NCBI GenBank assembly: GCA_930989465.1
Contig: CAKNLX010000011.1
Coordinates: forward strand, 1 to 38,834
Reading direction: 5' to 3'
DNA length: 38,834 nt
Origin: an uncultured Lactobacillus sp.
Lineage (GTDB): Bacteria; Bacillota; Bacilli; Lactobacillales; Lactobacillaceae
A program made the translations under genes and the position numbers. The notes beneath the pieces are model-generated. The model worked only from the letters and a program-made list of their open reading frames with translations, was not told the DNA's origin and did not search any database. The stretch's first letter is position 1; the number at the start of each line of letters is the position of its first letter. Shown here piece by piece: positions 36,388-38,834 of the stretch.

Positions 36388-36936
36388 CTAATCCTTTCGA
36401 TAAATTCTCACAATCGTTTTACCCAAATGGTGTTCCTTAATTAAGGAAAAGCCACTGATATCACCCAATTCAGTGTGATCATCAGTCTCTGCTACCACAG
36501 TTGCATTTGCATTCAACAATCCCAACTTATCCATTTGCAACATATCTTTAGCAATTTTTTCTTTAGCATATGGTGGATCCAAAAATACTAAATCAAATTT
36601 CTCTTGATTTTCTGCAAACAATTTTAATGCAGCATTGCTGCGCATATTATAAACGCTAAAACGATTTTCTTCTTTAGTTAAAGCTACATTCTTTTTAATA
36701 ATAGAACAGGCGGCATGATTTATATCCACCAAACTGGCATGGTCGTATCCTCTTGACACGGATTCTATTCCTAAAGCACCGCTACCAGCATATAAATCTA
36801 AAACATTACCACCATTAAAAAATTGTCCTAATGAGTTAAAAAGCGATTCTTTAACTTTATCACTAGTAGGCCGAGTTTTATTGCTTTTTAAAGTAAATAA
36901 ATTTCTTTTAGCATATTTTCCTGAAATGATTCTCAT
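36388..36936 (-). CDS. rsmD: 16S rRNA (guanine-N2)-methyltransferase RsmD
   Basis: This 182-residue S-adenosylmethionine enzyme methylates G966 of 16S rRNA (E. coli numbering). SAM motif DLYAGSGALGIE (47-58), catalytic DPPY (120-123) and the substrate motif TRPT (21-24) are all present. It overlaps ylbG by 4 bases. Confidence 0.96.
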   Translation of the reverse strand: MRIISGKYAKRNLFTLKSNKTRPTSDKVKESLFNSLGQFFNGGNVLDLYAGSGALGIESVSRGYDHASLVDINHAACSIIKKNVALTKEENRFSVYNMRSNAALKLFAENQEKFDLVFLDPPYAKEKIAKDMLQMDKLGLLNANATVVAETDDHTELGDISGFSLIKEHHLGKTIVRIYRKD

Positions 36937-37277
36937 TGCATTTGATCCTCATTCTTTTCTTGTTCAAGTTGTAACTTTTTCTCCGCTTCTTTAGCCATTT
37001 CAACCAACTGTCCCTCAATATGTTGGCTATCTAAATTGACTTTTTCTTCTGGAGAAATTTCTACGTGATTTACAAAATCTAATTGTGCTATTTCATTTTT
37101 TAACTCTTTAGCTTCTTTGCGATTCACATACAGAACACAGTATTTCATATTCTTAGAGAAATAAACGATGTCACCATAATGACGCAGTTTGTATTGATCA
37201 CTAACAGATCTTAGATAAATAATTAGAGCTACTCGTTTGGTTAAACGAGTATTTTCTATCTCTTGATTGATACTCAC
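36933..37277 (-). CDS. ylbG: YlbG/DUF2129 (UPF0298) family protein
   Basis: This 114-residue small cytoplasmic protein belongs to a Firmicute-specific family of unknown function that sits between ftsW and rsmD in many genomes. The core (about 12-82) has the family pattern RVALIIYLRS...YGDIVYFSKNMKYCVLYV. A charged Lys/Glu/Gln helix fills the C-terminus. It overlaps ftsW and rsmD by 4 bases each. Confidence 0.9.
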   Translation of the reverse strand: MSINQEIENTRLTKRVALIIYLRSVSDQYKLRHYGDIVYFSKNMKYCVLYVNRKEAKELKNEIAQLDFVNHVEISPEEKVNLDSQHIEGQLVEMAKEAEKKLQLEQEKNEDQMQ

Positions 37278-38455
37278 GCTATTGTTTCATCCTTTTCTTT
37301 GAGCATTTTTTCATTAGCAGATACATTTAAAACTAGCCCAATTGCGGCCGTTAAGACAATCATAGAAGAACCACCATAAGAAATAAATGGTAAAGTTACT
37401 CCGGTAATTGGTAATAATCCCAATACAGCTCCGATATTAAAAAATGCTTCAGTAAAAATAATTGTGGCAACGCCAAAACAAATTAGAGCATCAAATTGAG
37501 AAACAGCATGAATTCCCACATTCATGATTTCCAGCATTAAGTAAAATAATAAGCCAACTAACAAAATAGTTAAAATTACTCCAACTTCTTCAGCTGTAAT
37601 TGACAAAATAAAATCAGTATATGGCTCTGGCAAATAGCCTCTTTTTTGCATACTATTGCCTAGCCCTACTCCTAATACGCCACCATTATGAATGGCGTAG
37701 TACGAGTTAACTAACTGAGCTCCACCTTTTCTTTCTAATTCAAAGGGATGCAAAAACGACATTAATCGTTGAAATTGGTAACTCTTTTGCAAAAACTCAG
37801 GATTCCAAATAATGATTATAAGAACCACCAAGCCAATAACAAGTGCTATACCGATTAGCCAAGTTAAAGCTAATCTAGCTGGTATACCGGATACTGAAAA
37901 CATTACTAGAGTAATCATAAACAGAATTGCAGTACCACCTAAGTCTGGCTCAACAATAACTAAGCACATTAAAAATGCAGCTAAAATAGCAGGGTGTGAT
38001 AAATTATCCTTAATCTTACCTTTAACCAATTTACCATCCCTATGGTCTAAAACATAACCCAAGTAAATAACTAAAGCTAATTTAGTGATCTCTAGTGGCT
38101 GTAAATTAATAAAACCTAAATTAATCCAACCTACAGCACCATTAACCGCTGCCGAACTATGGAAGAAGCGCAAAAAGACTAACCATAACAGCATTAAAAT
38201 ACAAATAATTAAAAAGCCCGCCACAAATTTAGGACTTTTAAATACCTTTATTTTTAGTGCAAAAAATGGAATACCAAAAAATAAAAATGCTACTAAAGCA
38301 TAAATCGCTTGTCTAATACCATAAACACTTGGCTTAAAACCATTAACTAATAAAATATCTGAACTTGCTGAATAGACCAAAACTATCCCCAGAACTACCA
38401 AAATTAGATATGGGATAAATATACGATAGTTAAGGTATCTTAATTTTCGACGCAC
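37274..38455 (-). CDS. ftsW: FtsW cell-division peptidoglycan polymerase
   Basis: This 393-residue membrane enzyme of the SEDS family (about 10 TM segments) polymerises septal peptidoglycan. It has the conserved extracellular loop (GLGNSMQKRGYLPEPYTDF) and the late GVTLPFISYGGSS. I start at the GTG at 38455, 8 bases after AAAAGGGG. The longer ATG at 38491 has no ribosome site, and a TATAAT overlaps it, so it may not even be in the message. The revised N-terminus (RRKLRYLNYRIFIPYL) looks like other FtsW starts. It heads the operon. RodA is the alternative, but the ylbG linkage favours FtsW. Confidence 0.9.
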   Translation of the reverse strand: MRRKLRYLNYRIFIPYLILVVLGIVLVYSASSDILLVNGFKPSVYGIRQAIYALVAFLFFGIPFFALKIKVFKSPKFVAGFLIICILMLLWLVFLRFFHSSAAVNGAVGWINLGFINLQPLEITKLALVIYLGYVLDHRDGKLVKGKIKDNLSHPAILAAFLMCLVIVEPDLGGTAILFMITLVMFSVSGIPARLALTWLIGIALVIGLVVLIIIIWNPEFLQKSYQFQRLMSFLHPFELERKGGAQLVNSYYAIHNGGVLGVGLGNSMQKRGYLPEPYTDFILSITAEEVGVILTILLVGLLFYLMLEIMNVGIHAVSQFDALICFGVATIIFTEAFFNIGAVLGLLPITGVTLPFISYGGSSMIVLTAAIGLVLNVSANEKMLKEKDETIA

Positions 38456-38489
38456 GAGCGTTGCCCCTTTTATGAAATAATACTTTTTC

Positions 38490-38495
38490 ATTATA
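38490..38495 (-). promoter_or_regulatory. Probable ftsW -10 box
   Basis: TATAAT on the minus strand directly after the typA terminator; the -35 region (TAGAAG 17 bases upstream) is poor. Transcription would start near 38483. Confidence 0.45.
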
Positions 38496-38499
38496 AAAC

Positions 38500-38536
38500 A
38501 AAAAGGCCACCACTTCTATTAAGTGATGACCTTTTT
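38500..38536 (-). terminator. Terminator of typA
   Basis: Stem AAAAAGGTCATCACTT with AAGTGGTGGCCTTTTT (two wobble pairs) and a T-run, 14 bases past the typA stop codon. Confidence 0.88.
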
Positions 38537-38550
38537 AAGGTTATCTAAAA

Positions 38551-38834
38551 TTAACCATTAGCACGAGCACGCTTCTTATCAGCCTTTTGACGCTCTGAAG
38601 TATTCAAGATCTTCTTACGTAAACGAATTGATTCTGGAGTTACTTCACAGTATTCATCATCGTTCAAGAATTCAATAGCTTCCTCAAGAGTCAAAGTTCT
38701 AGGGGTCTTAATTGCAGCTGCGTGGTCTTTACCTGCAGCACGAGTGTTAGTTAAGTTCTTACCCTTAGTTACATTAACTGCAATATCACGTTCACGTGAT
38801 GATTGACCAACAATCATACCTTCGTAAACTTCAA
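38551..38834 (-). CDS. typA: TypA/BipA translational GTPase, C-terminal end only
   Basis: Only the last 94 or so codons are inside the window; the gene continues past the right edge. The reading frame is open to 38834 and includes EVYEGMIVGQSSRERDIAVN, followed by TLEEAIEFLNDDEYCEVTPE. These are the hallmark end of TypA/BipA, a ribosome-binding GTPase needed under stress and cold. The GTPase domain is not visible. The basic tail (KKRARANG) is usual. Confidence 0.93.
   Translation of the reverse strand, partial: EVYEGMIVGQSSRERDIAVNVTKGKNLTNTRAAGKDHAAAIKTPRTLTLEEAIEFLNDDEYCEVTPESIRLRKKILNTSERQKADKKRARANG

Overview
The window is a low-GC Firmicute chromosome segment. Gene content and order point to Lactobacillus in the strict sense (acidophilus, crispatus, helveticus or gasseri-like). 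The main signs are the ftsW-ylbG-rsmD-coaD-sepM run, comEA-comEC-holA next to rpsT, and rpsO-RNase J2-TPR protein-tuf-tig-clpX-engB. Gene starts have strong AGGAGG-type ribosome sites, promoters look like sigma-A sites, and U-tailed hairpins end most transcripts. The species is my inference; no comparison was run. I saw no insertion sequence, prophage, CRISPR array, tRNA or rRNA.

Layout. (1) 1-6169 is a sugar and carbon-control region. It holds a four-TM protein, PTS lactose/cellobiose IIA and IIB genes, a divergent GntR/UTRA regulator, a GH1 6-phospho-beta-glucosidase, an aldo/keto reductase and a nucleoside hydrolase. Four catabolite-response-like sites lie in its control regions. No IIC gene is present. 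(2) 6172-10671 is an accessory stretch. It holds a small FMN-binding protein paired with a five-TM protein, a three-hairpin element of unknown role, a lipase-like hydrolase fused to a membrane domain, a Nudix hydrolase and a secreted serine hydrolase. (3) 10724-20826 is a complete N-acetyl (acetylase) route from aspartate to lysine. On the minus strand, lysA-dapH-dapL-dapA-dapB-patA-asd sits behind an L-box lysine riboswitch. On the plus strand, lysC-dapF has its own promoter and no L-box. (4) 20831-24421 holds an APC permease and the clpX-engB operon. (5) 24448-30341 holds tig, tuf, a TPR protein, RNase J2 and rpsO. The rpsO leader contains a long hairpin. (6) 30538-38834 holds rpsT, the comEA-comEC-holA operon, the ftsW-ylbG-rsmD-coaD-sepM operon, and the 3' end of typA, which is cut by the window edge.

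How the parts work together. The lysine cluster encodes all nine enzymes of the acetylase pathway. Acidophilus-group lactobacilli are known to use lysine rather than diaminopimelate in their cell wall, which fits placing the whole route, including asd, under lysine control. The core-gene half covers translation, protein quality control, RNA decay, cell division, CoA synthesis and the DNA-uptake channel.

Items most worth a second look are the three-hairpin element at 7054-7171, the rpsO leader hairpin at 30369-30417, the FMN-binding protein that lacks an export signal, the hydrolase-membrane fusion at 7291-8901, and comEA starting directly after a terminator.
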